64,000 nucleotides of DNA from Tipula vernalis (Eukaryota; Arthropoda; Insecta; Diptera; Tipulidae). The notes under the pieces are model-generated. The model ran no database searches and was not told the origin of the DNA. It worked only from the letters and a program-made list of their open reading frames with translations. The position numbers were made by a program, and so were the translations under genes. Each line of letters starts with the position of its first letter. The stretch's first letter is position 1. The stretch spans positions 27,579,992-27,643,991 of the forward strand of contig OY282560.1 of assembly GCA_958295665.1 (NCBI GenBank). The letters run 5' to 3'. This document shows positions 32,220 through 43,400 of the stretch, in pieces.

Positions 32220-33912
32220 CCTATACATAGATGTTGGTTAGTAATGAATTATGACAAATATTTTTCTTTGATTTTTTAATTGCTCATAATAAATATTAAG
32301 CTTGTAATTTCACTTTTATGTTTGTTATTAAATGTATTTACTTTGCAGATTTGCAGATCGTTTCTTATTTGCTTATTGTTTCGAAAAGAAATATTAACCA
32401 TTTCATATTAGATTCGCGTAACAATTTGGCAAACAAATAAATCAGTTTGCTATTTATTGATTAAATTATTTTAAATTTTTGTTGTGCTAAAATAATTGAT
32501 TATGCTTATTAAACTTTTTAAATGAATAAACATTTATAAAGCTCATATTCCACATAGACAGTTTAAAAATTTAGTAAACATTTTTAAAAAAAACTTCACT
32601 ATCGTAATTTAAAATTTAAAATAGATAATAGAAAATAGAAAAAAGAAAATTAATGGAATCGATCTGGTAGACGTTAAATTGGCAATGTTTTAAGCGAGCT
32701 TTGCACTGCCTTTTGTTTTCATTCTACCAAAGCCTGTATTAATATAAAGTTTCACTTATTTCCTCTGCCATACTTCATCCATAATTGAACGCTTCAAGTC
32801 AAAGTACAAATTTCGAAAGGTTCAGTTCCCAGTTTGATCACCAGACGACTTTACGTTTGAAAATAATGCATTTTTCATAATAAAAGTTGCCAAAATTGAT
32901 TTTATATTACAATTAATGACTACTAATAATTTTGTAGCTTATAGCTACTCGTATGAACCGAAAATATAATTTTTATGTGGGAGCCAAAAATCCGATTTCA
33001 AAAATTTTTAAAATTGCAAAAATATTGAATAACCCCATAACCTGAATGTTAATTGAAGGAGGAACTAGAAAAATATAAAAATCTAAGAAATGAATTTTAC
33101 AAATTGTGAAATATTGGCAGTATTTTAATGGAACAACAAATCAAATATAACGAGATTTAACTGTCCTAATTTCTGAATCACCGTTATATTTCTATTTCCT
33201 ACAATTTTTATTTTTTCAGCAACAAAGACGAAAATATTAAATGGCCTACAAAAAAAAAAATTTATTACTCAAATAACTAGTGAAATGTTGATACATAAAT
33301 TATTAACCCCTTAGGTACCTAAAGAAATACAAAAGGAGTGTAGGAAGGTAAACAACAAATAAAAATACGAAAGCTTTTCACTCCCCAATCTATTGTTAAC
33401 TTTTCAATAAAGTTTCGCAAAAAATTTTTTGATGAATTTTCATTTTGCTTTTTTAGCTTTCTGTTTAATGTACGTTTATTTATATTAAACACAGTTTCAT
33501 TTTCTTCGGATCCACTTATAAATTATTTAACTTCTTGTATTTACTGCGTTTCTAGAAGTTTTTATTAAATTTGAAAACTCCAAAGAGGCAACAAAATGGC
33601 AAAGCGTTCTCTCTACTGAATTTATACAAAATACGCATTTATCATTCGAACTAGTACAAAAAAATAAAATAAAATGCGAGCAAAGGTAAAAAAGGTGTTT
33701 ACATGATTTGCATAAAACTTGAATAAATTATTTATTTTTATTGTTTCTTAGATTTTTCATATAGTATTGTAGGAGGAGGGTGGCCAGTATCGCTACAAAA
33801 TATACTGATAAAATCAAACGGGGTTTTCCGTTACAATTGAAGAGTGGGAAATACGATTTGTCGCTATTTTTGAACTAAATAAATATGATAGGGCGGCGAC
33901 CAACCTCGTTCT

Positions 33913-33991
<79 letters not shown>

Positions 33992-34975
33992 ATTATTCAA
34001 TCATCTTTACCTTGGCAACGGATATTCTTTAGAGAGGCAAACAAAAAAAAGATAAAATCGGACACTATAAAATGATAGTTTTTGCTTTCTAATTAAATTA
34101 TAAATCGAAAAAGTTTGTTCGACCGTAAATTTTTGGATATATATTAAACTAACAATGTTCTCTTGGATACGACGATACGAAATATACAATCTCGTTGGTA
34201 CACAGTGGTATACAATTTTATTAGGAAAATTCAAAATTCAAAACTAAACACAATTATTTAGAAAGTGTATATAACAGTGTATAGTTGCAACTGTATAACA
34301 GCTCAAATATAAAATAATTAAATAAATACATAAATAAAAGTTTTAATTTTGATAAAAATTTTTGCTAACTCGTTAGCAATTAGATTGTAGAATTCTGTAT
34401 AAAAACAAGACAAGAAATGTTTTGAAAAGTTATTTGTGAAATTTTTGGTTGTTATTAATTAGGAACGTATATTAATTGGGAAGAGGTACACTACAAAACA
34501 GTTAAAATGTATTTCAACCCTTGGGAGAGAGATAGTGTGGGAAAATAGGGCAATTATAATTAAATTACTGAATATGTCTCAAGAGGTCTATTTAGTAGCT
34601 AGACAACATTGACAATGAAATCACCAATTCACTTATATGGCACATTTCAATGTATGTTTCATACTACAACCTATAGATTAATCCTAAAATATTTCCTAAA
34701 ATCCGTAGTATTGTAAGACTTTAAAGAAATTCACAAACATTCATTTTCGGATTTATTTTGTAATTACTTTAGAGATTCAAGCAAATCGCCTTACCAACAA
34801 TTAAGCAGCGTGCATTCGTATGTTGTTCCAAAGGAAACCTTCGAAGAACATTTTCACTACTGAAGAGATACTGTGGACGGTTAATTCCATTGGTTCCTGG
34901 AAGCGAGGATGGTGTAAATTCTGTATTTTTACAGCAAGTCCAATTAATTTTGTGATCTTATCTAATTATATTTTA
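32220..34975. other. AT-rich stretch without recognisable genes
   Basis: No coding feature found. It contains the long AT microsatellite at 33915-33988. Frames of up to 75 codons here have no domain. Confidence 0.5.
33915..33988. repeat. (AT)37 microsatellite
   Basis: 74 bp of uninterrupted AT dinucleotides. Such a perfect tract is likely to vary in length and can be misassembled. Confidence 0.97.
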
Positions 34976-34979
34976 CAGA

Positions 34980-35230
34980 GCCAGTTGTAGCTTGCGGAGT
35001 ACGTTCAACATTCTCCAAATACTACCCTTTGTATAAACCGAAGAAAATCCACTTCCCGAGTAACTCGTCAAATGGCGACAAAAATTAAATATTTAAAAGT
35101 TATGCTTGATCGGAAATTGACATGAAGCCCTCTTCTAAAGCCCATTACAAACAAAGCAAAGAATGTTTATTTTCAACTGTTAGCGCAAGATTGGGAAAAC
35201 ATTTTATCTGAACCCGAACATTTTATCTGA
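34980..35230 (+). pseudogene. Small R1/Jockey-type LINE RT scrap
   Basis: On the plus strand ATKIKYLKVMLDRKLT followed by a stop, then SPLLKPITNKAKNVYFQLLA. The order Y-L-x-V-x-L-D-R-K-L-T, a tryptophan site here replaced by a stop, then x-x-I-x-N-K-A matches the RT thumb region of R1/Jockey LINEs. The upstream sequence (CINRRKSTSRVTRQM) fits the preceding K-x-x-x-F segment. Nothing more of the element is visible. Confidence 0.5.
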
Positions 35231-35564
35231 ACCCTGAACTAGACAATTATAATAGTGTAGCGATCTATATGTGTTATATATTTCTATATTTCATATTGTT
35301 TCTTTTTTTTTTGTAATATAATAATTGTAAGGTAATGATAAAAGTAGATTAATACTAAAATACTAAATACTAGGATATACATATTCATTTTGCAATCCTT
35401 TAACTTTTCATGAACAAAATTTGTTTAATTTTTTTTTTTTTTTTTTTTTTTTTTTTGTGAATATGGTTATATCAACTTGATTTATATTTCGTTAAGTTGT
35501 TGGAAAGGTTCTGACAATTCGCGGTAAATTTATTTAAATAATTTTGATTTTTAATATGTTTCGA

Positions 35565-35710
35565 AGATTGTAAGAGAATTCAATCCAGTTTCAAACTGAT
35601 GAGCTTGTGATTATGAAAAAATCAATCCTCTCATCAAGCCGCGGCGACTGGACTGATTATACCACAATTTACGTTCTATATATACAGAATGTGCTGTGCT
35701 TTAAGTACTA
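35565..35710 (-). repeat. Dispersed hairpin repeat, copy 1
   Basis: About 130 bp that reappear in the opposite orientation at 60085-60265. The shared core holds GAAACTGGA, a CTCATCAG / TTGATGAG inverted pair around an AT-rich loop, and AATCAGTCC. No coding capacity. Confidence 0.65.
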
Positions 35711-36058
35711 GCGAATCGTACTAATACAGATGAATTCTCTTACAATTTTATTTTTCTTCTTCACGATTATCACATTGCTCTGTGTGTAAGCTAATTTTTT
35801 ACTTTTTATTAATTTTTTTTTTTTAATGTTAATTAATTCATGTAATTTCTAATATGCTATCGGTGGTTAGACCATTTTAAATGTCGAAGACGTAAGTACA
35901 TTCGTTGTATTCCTTAGTGTCCTCCGCAAGGTGAGTTTGACTGCGCGGGACTGATCGATGACCGCTGCGAGTTTTCAGCACTAGTTTCGCCTGATTTGTT
36001 GAGTTCGGAAGAAGTTTGAGAACGGGTTAGAACGTCAACATCGACGTAGTTGCTTGTA

Positions 36059-36560
36059 TTAGGGATTACGATGCGGCTTGTACAACATTTTGTTTTCATA
36101 CTCCACTAATCGAATTCGCCAACGAATTAATCTGGAACAAGGATCGGTTTTGGTAAGCCACATTAATTGTCTATGATTAGTGTAAATAATGAATGGACGA
36201 CCGTAGAGATAAGGTCGAAAATGTTCCACACCCCAAACAATTGCCAACAATTCCTTCTCTATGGTCGCGTAATTTTTTTCAGCCTTGTTAAGGGTACGGC
36301 TACAGAAAGCGATGGGACAGTCCAGATTATTTGACTTTTGCGATAAAACTGCACCAATTGCTGTATCACTGGCATCGCAGGTAACAAAAAATTCTTGGGT
36401 GAAATCAGGATAAATTAAAATGGGTGATTTTGTCAAAGCTTCCCTTAAGGTATGGAAAGATTCTTTACAGAATACGTTCCACAGAAACTTGACATCCTTT
36501 TTCAATAAGTCAGTCAGAGGTTTGGCTAATCTTGAGAAATCTTAAATGAATCGCCTGTAG
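36059..36560 (-). pseudogene. Errantivirus-like RNase H domain
   Basis: Frame 36505-36059. Motifs are ILIYPDFTQEFFVTCDASDT (catalytic Asp), AIGAVLSQ, IAFCSRTLNKAEKNYATIEK then ELLAIVWGVEHFRPYLYGRP (Glu) and FIIYTNHRQLMWL (Asp of TDH is Asn). After LVEYENKMLYKPHRNP the frame ends, and a second frame at 36099-35914 carries the C-terminal tail (NTSNYVDVDVLTRSQTSSEL), which replaces the usual ADALSR motif. The integrase that should follow is absent. Confidence 0.87.
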
Positions 36561-36567
36561 TAACCCA

Positions 36568-37330
36568 CTAGGCCCAAAAAAGATTTAATTTCCCGAGTAT
36601 TTGTTGGAATCGGATAATTTTGGATGCAGTGAATTTTATCTGGATCTGGTTTAATACCTTCTGTGGTAAGTAAACAATCTCTTTAGAAAGAAAATGACAT
36701 TTTCTGGGATTAAGTTTCAAATTCGCTTCTCTAAAATTATCAAAAAAGTTTTTTAATTTCTCGTTGTGATCCGATAGGTTTACGCCGTGCACAACCACAT
36801 CATCCAGGTAGACGAAGCACTGAATTCCATTCAGGCCACTGAGTACTGTATTCATGAACCTTTGGAGCGTTGAAGGTGCTCCCTTCAACCCAAAAGGCAT
36901 TCGTTTGAACTGGTAGTGTCCAGTGGAGGTACTGAATGCAGTCATCTCCCTATCCTGAGGATGTAGTCAACTGGTCGAGTATTTCCGTAATATTCGGCAA
37001 GGGGAATACGTCAGACATGGTTATTTCATTTAATCTGCGCAGATAAACTACTACTCGCCATTTTTTTTCGTGGTTACTAGATTTCTTTGGCATGCACAAT
37101 AAAGGAAAATTCCATGGACTGCGGCTATTCTCGATTATGTCGTCTTCTAACATTTTGGCAACGTGGTTAATTACCTCCTCTTTGGTAGACTGTGGAAGCC
37201 TATAAGATTTAATGTGAATGGGAGGAGCATTCTGAATAAGTGGAATTTTAAGTTCAATAACATTGGTGGTAGTGAGTTTATCTCCGTCGAGGTAAAAGAT
37301 ATCGTTATACTCACGACATAATTTAAGCAT
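36568..37330 (-). pseudogene. Errantivirus-like reverse transcriptase with internal deletion
   Basis: Two frames. 37330-36950 has HIKSYRLPQSTKEEVINHVA, MLEDDIIENSRSPWNFPLLC and VVYLRRLNEITMSDVFPLPN (Y-L-R-R where D-Y-R-K/R is usual), ending at LDQLTTSSG. 36945-36568 resumes with TAFSTSTGHYQFKRMPFGLK and GAPSTLQRFMNTVL, then the catalytic box FVYLDDVVVHG. The block A segment with the first catalytic Asp (about 25-30 residues) is missing between the two frames. The later part [14 protein letters not shown] is shifted. Confidence 0.86.
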
Positions 37331-37660
37331 GGAAGATTTCTCTTAATGGTTTAATTTTTCAGTATCAATTTCGGATTCAAGTTTTGTAAGACGATTGGAT
37401 ATTTCATTAGACCATATGTTAAAATTATATATTTCATAATTATTAATCAAGTCCGTCTCGATTATAACATCCGATAAAATTACTTCATTCTTGGTGGTAT
37501 TAACAATTGTCACGAGAGAGATATTATTTTCAAGTTGCAGGGATTTTCAAGGCATTTTCGAGTTCAGAATACAATTGAACAATTCGATATGAACGTGGTG
37601 GTATTTTAATGTTAGAATTTTCAGAACACATTTTCAGGGTATGTAGGATATCACCAATAG
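37331..37660 (-). pseudogene. Protease-RT linker, frame broken
   Basis: The minus strand reads TIGDILHTLKMCSENSNIKI then PPRSYRIVQLYSELENALKI before stops take over. This is the spacer between protease and RT in errantivirus-type pol. Confidence 0.55.
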
Positions 37661-38143
37661 TTATACAGTAGTTTTAGAATGATAGTCAATATTCGATTTA
37701 AACTTGTGTAAGAAGTCATTCCCGATAATTCCGTCACATGAGATAGGGAATGAATCATTAACAATTTGGAATGAGTGAGGTTCACTTAGGGAATTAGCAA
37801 AATGAATTAACGCCGGACAACGGGAAAGTGTTTCCACTAAATTATTCGAAATACCCTTGATTTTGCACTTATCGTTTTGGTAACATATAGCGTCATCTTT
37901 TAGACAATGTTTTTTCACTAAACTAATCTCAGCGCCAGTCTCAATTAGAAATGTTAAAATACCACGAGATGAAACATCTAGGTCCATCCGGGTAAAGAGT
38001 TTATTTATTAAGGATACTGTAGCGGTGCGAAAATTATAAGGTTCCCGTTCACAAGCTGAAGGTTTATCGATCTCCGAATAGGGAGGACAATCTTTGGAAG
38101 ATTCTGAGTTGGATAAAATAAATGAAGAACCTTTTGTTTGCAA
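37661..38143 (-). pseudogene. Errantivirus-like aspartic protease, catalytic Asp changed
   Basis: 160-codon frame. The active-site motif reads GILTFLIETGAEISLVKKHC: Glu replaces the catalytic Asp of the expected L-I-D-T-G-A. The flap region and DGIIGNDFLHKFKSNIDY, typical of gypsy-lineage proteases, follow. The N-terminal 50 residues link to gag. The Asp-to-Glu change would inactivate the enzyme. Confidence 0.82.
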
Positions 38144-38199
38144 AGGTGTAGCTTCTGAATGGATTGTACAACGAGAAATGCATTTTGAAATATTTGAGT

Positions 38200-38980
38200 T
38201 ATGGTTGTTCCTTGTTACGACGAGTGAACACTCTCTAAATTTTGGACTCGAGTTGGAGTGTTCCGAGTTTTCTCGAGACCATTGAAGTTTCCCTGTTTAT
38301 TTGGTCCAGAATTAGGAAGATTAGTGTCGTTGGTTGAATTTTTCCGATCGTCGGCCCTTTTCTTGGAAAAACAATCACGAATATGATGCCCACGTTTCTT
38401 ACAATACGCACAAACACAATTGTAATTATTAACTGACCTATGGTTTGGTGTTTGTGGAGGAATTTTAGTATAGGAAATCGAATTATTCGATACTCTTTGG
38501 TAACAGACATTTGCTGAATGATTAGTCTTACCACATATTTGACAACTAATGTAAAGGAAGAGAAGATTGAGATTTCCTCCTTGAACTTGTTAGCGTCAAT
38601 TCCTCTTCACATGCCTTGTTTATGGCATCATTTAGGGTATTGAACCGACAAGCCTTGACGATTATTTTGATTGGGTCGAGCAATCCTTCCTGGAATGCTT
38701 TTAAAGCAGTTTTTGCATTAAAACTGATGAATACATCATGGGACTGTCTGAATCATGGGACATACCTGGGATTTTTCGCCGTGTTCAAGAATTGAGGACT
38801 CATCTAATTGGGAGAGTAATTTCTCGATGCGATTACTTATTATCGCTGTATATCCATCGCTGTACAACGGGAACAATGAACTATTACGAACAATGAAAAG
38901 TACTAATAGTGTAGTAGTCTCTCAATCATACACGAGCTGGTCAGAACTTCGGTCCTAAAGATTACGTGTGTACGTGAGCT
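38200..38980 (-). pseudogene. Errantivirus-like gag, C-terminal half with two zinc knuckles
   Basis: Minus strand, in order: YSDGYTAIISNRIEKLLSQL, NAKTALKAFQEGLLDPIKII, VKACRFNTLNDAINKACEEE (conserved in insect retroviral gag), then two CCHC knuckles, CQICGKTNHSANVC and CAYCKKRGHHIRDC, followed by a Ser/Asn-rich tail. All knuckle Cys and His residues are intact, although a stop near 38550 lies just before the first knuckle. The N-terminal half of gag is missing. Confidence 0.8.
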
Positions 38981-38984
38981 TAAC

Positions 38985-39140
38985 TCAAGTTAATATCTCA
39001 AGTCATCAATCCCTAACTGAATCCATTAATCCCTTACTCAATCTCTAACTCAACCTCCAACTCAATTCCAATGCAATCACCAAATCAACCCTCAACTCAA
39101 TCAACTGTTCAACCCAAACTCAACTTCAACTTCAGTTACA
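38985..39140. repeat. ACTCAACC-type degenerate simple repeat
   Basis: About 150 bp of drifting words of the form CTCAA-CC-AA. The same sequence type fills the outer arms of the fold-back structure (41560-41930, 53040-53220) and the hairpin at 51170-52150. Confidence 0.75.
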
Positions 39141-39143
39141 ACA

Positions 39144-39800
39144 TCATTTATTGAAGAATATGGTGGTGTCATCTCGGCGTAAATAACGTCTGGAAGTAAG
39201 CGAGGTTGTTGCTCGGAAGGTGGTTCCTGTCGGTTTAGAAGTGAATAAAACAAGCGGACGGTTGGTCGATAGACAGATTGAAAAAATGCAGGAAATATTT
39301 AGACCTAAAATATTTAAAAAATTGTTTTGGATTTGTTCTAATTTTTTCTTGGATGCCAGCCAGATAAGACTTGTACTTAAATTTGAAATAGACATCAAAT
39401 TCTACGCTGTGTTGTAAAAAGGACAGCTTGTCTATTTCCAAACTTGAACTCATCATTTTAGCATAAGACTTACATTTACGATTTTTTAGATTTATAAGCC
39501 GGTTATCGAAACATTGAGGGTGAATACTTAGTGATTTGTTGGAAATTGGCACTTGGAGTTCAAAGCCTTCATTCGCTTCCTTTGTATTTAGAATCTCATC
39601 AAAATTCACCGCTTCCAAATAAAAATGCAGACCAGTATGGTTTATCTTCTTAAAGTTGTATTTGATTTGTTGCAGGTGTTCAGATTTCTGTATATCGTCA
39701 GTAGTGTCAAATACAATATCGAAAGATTTATCAAGACAAGATCTAAAAACCTCCCTCAACGAACAAAGATTCTGCATCTGATTTTATATTCATGGAAGGG
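39144..39800 (-). pseudogene. LINE fragment, endonuclease-RT linker (Jockey/BS-like)
   Basis: A 180-codon minus-strand frame (39777-39235). Its end, FDVYFKFKYKSYLAGIQEKI then RTNPKQFFKYFRSKYFL, is the basic N-P-x-x-F-F-x-Y-x-R-S-K linker between endonuclease and RT of Jockey-group LINEs. The part before it (HFYLEAVNFDEILNTKEANE) would be the end of the endonuclease and the spacer. The RT itself is absent: sequence turns into the ACTCAACC repeat at 39140. Confidence 0.6.
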
Positions 39801-39864
39801 GATGTATTAATGACTTCTTGATGTGGTGGTATATATGCTGTGTAGATAAATATGGAATAGGACC

Positions 39865-39970
39865 GAATGTCGAAAGGCCGAACGCCGAAAGGCCGAATGT
39901 CGATAGGACGTATGGGTCGAAATTCGGAATGTGTCCAAAGGCCGAATGTCAAAAGGCCGAATGTCGCAAG
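39865..39970. repeat. GGCCGAATGTCGAAA minisatellite
   Basis: About seven imperfect units of 14-15 bp (AAGGCCGAATGTCGAA, GGCCGAACGCCGAAA and the like), GC-rich against an AT-rich background. The minus-strand reading repeats RPFDIRPFG but is not a gene. Confidence 0.85.
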
Positions 39971-39975
39971 GTAGT

Positions 39976-41090
39976 TTAAGTTCGGGTTCCATTAATTAGA
40001 TAGGAAGCAATCGTTTTATAGTTTAATACGATTTTAGTAAAGTCAATTTTCTCCTTAATGCAACGAGCAGTAATTTTAGATCTTAGTCCTTCTTTAGTAT
40101 CACATAAGACGAGATAAATAGCTAATTTATGAGTGTTTATGATCCACGTACATTTTCCACAGCCCTGAACACCTTGAACGGAAATAACTGTAGGCCACTT
40201 GATGTTGTCCTTAGGAAAAACTGTATTTAAATGGTTGAATTCAGTAACCGCCGAGCAGAAAACGTATCTTTGTGATGTCAGAAAAGAATTTGTGGATTCA
40301 CAAAAATTTGACTAGGTTTTCACCAGCAAATCCAACCTGATGATTAATAGTAGACTCCTCGAGGTATTTACTTGTTCTGGTTGTCATCTGGTTGCAAACA
40401 GTTTTGCAACCTTTCTTTCCTAGTAACTTAGATTTTAAAGATTTCAGAAATGATTTATTCACAGGTTGCGATGAATCAATCTCGATTTGTATTATTGATA
40501 TTCACTATTTGTACCCTATGATATTCTTTGCTGCATAAGAAGTGCATTAAGCCCCCATTCACATCGCATAACACATCTTTGAATTTAGAAGATATTTCTG
40601 ATTCACTTTTAGATGTTAAAGAATCAATTTCCACCTGGTGAAGATAAATTTCGGTAGGATTACGTGATTAGACTGGTTGACCTTGTTATCCGAGATTAAT
40701 TTTTTTTTTGTGAAAATTCAAACTCTTTGATGAATATACCAGGCGACCAAAGTTTAGAATTTATTAAAGTAGCAAGAGCTTCTTCATCAACACTAAGGCG
40801 CGTACTGGCCATCGTTTCTGGCTTTAGTTGCCATTCCAATTACATGAACGGTCTTTAGTTGAAATTTGCAATTTATGAAGCCTTTAGATTGTTCGTCAGT
40901 AACTGATGAAATAATTCTGCTTATGCAAATCGACCGACTGGGCTTCACAATGCATTTTGAACTAGGATCATTTGCAGATGATATCGGGTGTTGAGAGGAG
41001 GGTGAATCGTGACTGATAAGGAGCGAGGGGCTTTAATACCATTAAATCGGCATGCTGCTAATTCAGAATAACAGGTACTTGAACTGGAGG
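39976..41090 (-). pseudogene. Probable endogenous viral element: RNA-virus superfamily 1 helicase region (virga/nege-like)
   Basis: Minus-strand remnant, open for about 108 codons from near 40310 to the TAA at 39976-39978. It shows a Walker A loop, VISVQGVQGCGKCTWII (Cys where Ser/Thr precedes the final Thr), preceded by an aromatic-rich stretch. It is followed by YLVLCDTKEGLRSKITAR and FTKIVLNYKTIASYLIN. This spacing of motif I, motif Ia and a following K-T-x-x-S-x-L/M-N block is that of alphavirus-like helicases of plant and insect plus-strand RNA viruses. Upstream frames, broken by stops near 40315, 40500 and 40690, continue to about 41090 with text such as STRLSVDEEALATLINSKLW and KCIVKPSRSICISRI. 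No capsid or polymerase domain is seen. The family call is inference from motifs; a cellular SF1 helicase or an unusual mobile-element protein are weaker alternatives. Confidence 0.55.
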
Positions 41091-41189
41091 CACTACAGAT
41101 TTATTTGTCTAGTTTGTCTTTTACTAGTTTGTGTTCTAGTCATTACAAGGATTCCAACTTATTAATTTTATTTGTAAGGGCTTCTATTT

Positions 41190-41520
41190 GTTTACCATAC
41201 ATAAAACTGATAATTTAAATAAATTGACAAATTAAACAATATTAAAGAATCGCAATAAAATTTGAAAGAAGGAAATTTTTAAAATAAAAATAAAATAAAT
41301 TATGAATAACGAAATTGAATAAATAAAATAAGTTAAATAAAACAAAACTAAAAAAATTAGGTTATTTAAATTAATCAAATTAAGAGAAATATTTAAATTT
41401 AGAAATAGGTAAATTACGAATAAAATTAAATAGGCCAACTAAATTAAATTAACTGAAATTAAAAATTTAAATAAATTAAATGGCCGAAAAAAAATTAAAT
41501 AAAATTAAATAAGTTGAAAT
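41190..41520. repeat. AAATT-rich low-complexity tract
   Basis: About 330 bp consisting almost only of A and T words (AAATTAAATAAATTAAAT). The open frame across it is a composition effect. Confidence 0.75.
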
Positions 41521-41539
41521 ATAGAGCTGGAACCTGATG

Positions 41540-43400
41540 AGGTCAATTTAACTCCCAAATCAATCCCTAGCTGAACCTCTTAAGTCAATCTTCTCAATCT
41601 CCAAATAAACCCCAAATCAACTTTAAAATCAAGCCTTAACGTAAAATCAAGCCCCAAATCAACACTTAAATAATTCCCCGACCCCAATGCAAGCTAACTA
41701 AACCTTGACTCAACTTTAGTTCAACTTAGCTCGAACCAAATCTCAACCGTTTGCTCAACTCGACACTTAATGGTCAACCCAATCCCAAAATCAACTTGAT
41801 TTGCAAGCTGAATGCGTGTATGAACTCAACTTAATCTAACCTAATAATAAACCCTAAACTTGACCCCAAATTAATCCCTAACCAAACTTCTCACTCAAAT
41901 CCAACTCAAATTTAATTCAAACCCTAGTGACAGAAGTGTGACTGAAATCTTACCAAGATACCACTATACCATCGTACCGGATACCATCATAACATTACAC
42001 GATCGTACTATCATATCATCATACCATCATACCATCTTACCACTATACCATCATACCACCGTACCATCATAACATCATAACGTTGTACCATCATACCAGC
42101 AAGCAGGTTTTACACTTCAAATTAAACCTTTAACATTGCAAATTGAACTTTTCGCATTTCAAATTGAACCTATAGCAAATTATATGAATGCCAATTTAGG
42201 ATGGAGCTTGGATATTCCTTAACTGATTATTATGAAATTTGACCTGTGCGATGGAAACGGGGTTCTAAAATTATTTTTAGATAAAGTTCTGGAATATGGT
42301 AAATAAGAATTAAACTTAGCTATTCTTAACCGATTAGGATGAATTTAGACATTTTCAACGAACGGAACGAAATGTGACCGGAGAAATATGTCAATATAGT
42401 TTCTATACAGATGTCTGTTTAGGTTTATGTGAATCATGCAGCTGTTGAGGTTCCTTTGAGTGGCGTAAACGTACTATTTCAATTGCTAAACAATCAATAT
42501 TTCGGTTACAAACTTTTCTTGCCAATCCTTCGCTTTAAACTTTGGGTTATGATTTCTCAGTATTTGCTGTTAAAGCGGTAAGTTTAGAAAAAGATAGTGC
42601 GTGGCGAACACGCGCCGCAGTATTTAAATTTCTAGCGCCATTGTAGATTTTCAGAATAAGAAACATTATTTAAAATCCTCATTTCCATTCTCGACTATCA
42701 TTATAATCGATTAAGGAATATCAAAGTTCCACCTTTGTCTAAAAATCATTTTAGAATCCCGTTTTCAACGCACATGCCAAATTTCATCAAAAATAATTTT
42801 AGAATGCCATTTCCATCGTGGATGTCAAATTTCACTAAAATCCGTTAAGAAATAGATAAATTCCGTCCTAATTGGCCATTCTATAATTTTCGCTAAAAGT
42901 TCAATGTGAAATATAAAACGTTCAATTTGAGGTTTTAGCATATGTATTAACAGATTATGAGTGTGAAGTTTTTGCTAAAAAAAAAATAACAAAAAATTAC
43001 ACTGTTAAATTAAATATTTTCCAATTGGAATTTAAATGATATGAAAATTTAATTTTTTTGTAATTTTGGATTTTTAGTACCACCAAACAGATTCTTTTCA
43101 TCAGAAAACAGGTTCTTTTCATCCTTTTCAGATAGCTGAACCATCTGTTTATATCGTACGTTAACCAAAAGCATCCACTTGTGTTGAACATTACTATATT
43201 TCAGATAATTTAAAAGTTGACTGAATTTTGATGGTTTAAATAATTATTTAGCCCCGATCCTGGAAATGTCCCAAAGGCCTCGCACATTTCTCAGAATAGC
43301 TAAGCCATATAGCGGTCAATGTCACCAAGCCAATCCAATTATGATGAACTATAACATATTTCACAGTTTTTGGAATTTCAAATAATTTTTTCATTATTTA
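41540..43400 (+). repeat. Fold-back left arm, outer part
   Basis: Non-coding. It pairs with 50640-53240 read in reverse. Within it, 42110-42190 and 42855-42935 are themselves inverted with respect to each other (both contain GTTCAATTTGAAATNNNAAA-type words), bracketing 42200-42850. Confidence 0.8.

Larger units (their letters stand above)
35890..38980 (-). mobile_element. Errantivirus-like Ty3/gypsy element, truncated at both ends
   Basis: Minus-strand gag (about 38980-38200), protease (38143-37661), RT (37330-36568) and RNase H (36560-36059) in canonical order. Integrase, envelope and both LTRs are missing. Each gene has stops, frame changes or missing segments. Sequence type (gag C-terminal knuckles, protease DGIIGNDFL, RNase H TCDASDTAIGAVLSQ) points to the gypsy/17.6/297 lineage. 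Confidence 0.88.

Noticed and set aside
41232..41438. Hydrophobic 68-codon frame that looks like a membrane protein
   Set aside because: It lies in an almost pure A/T low-complexity tract, where such frames arise from composition.
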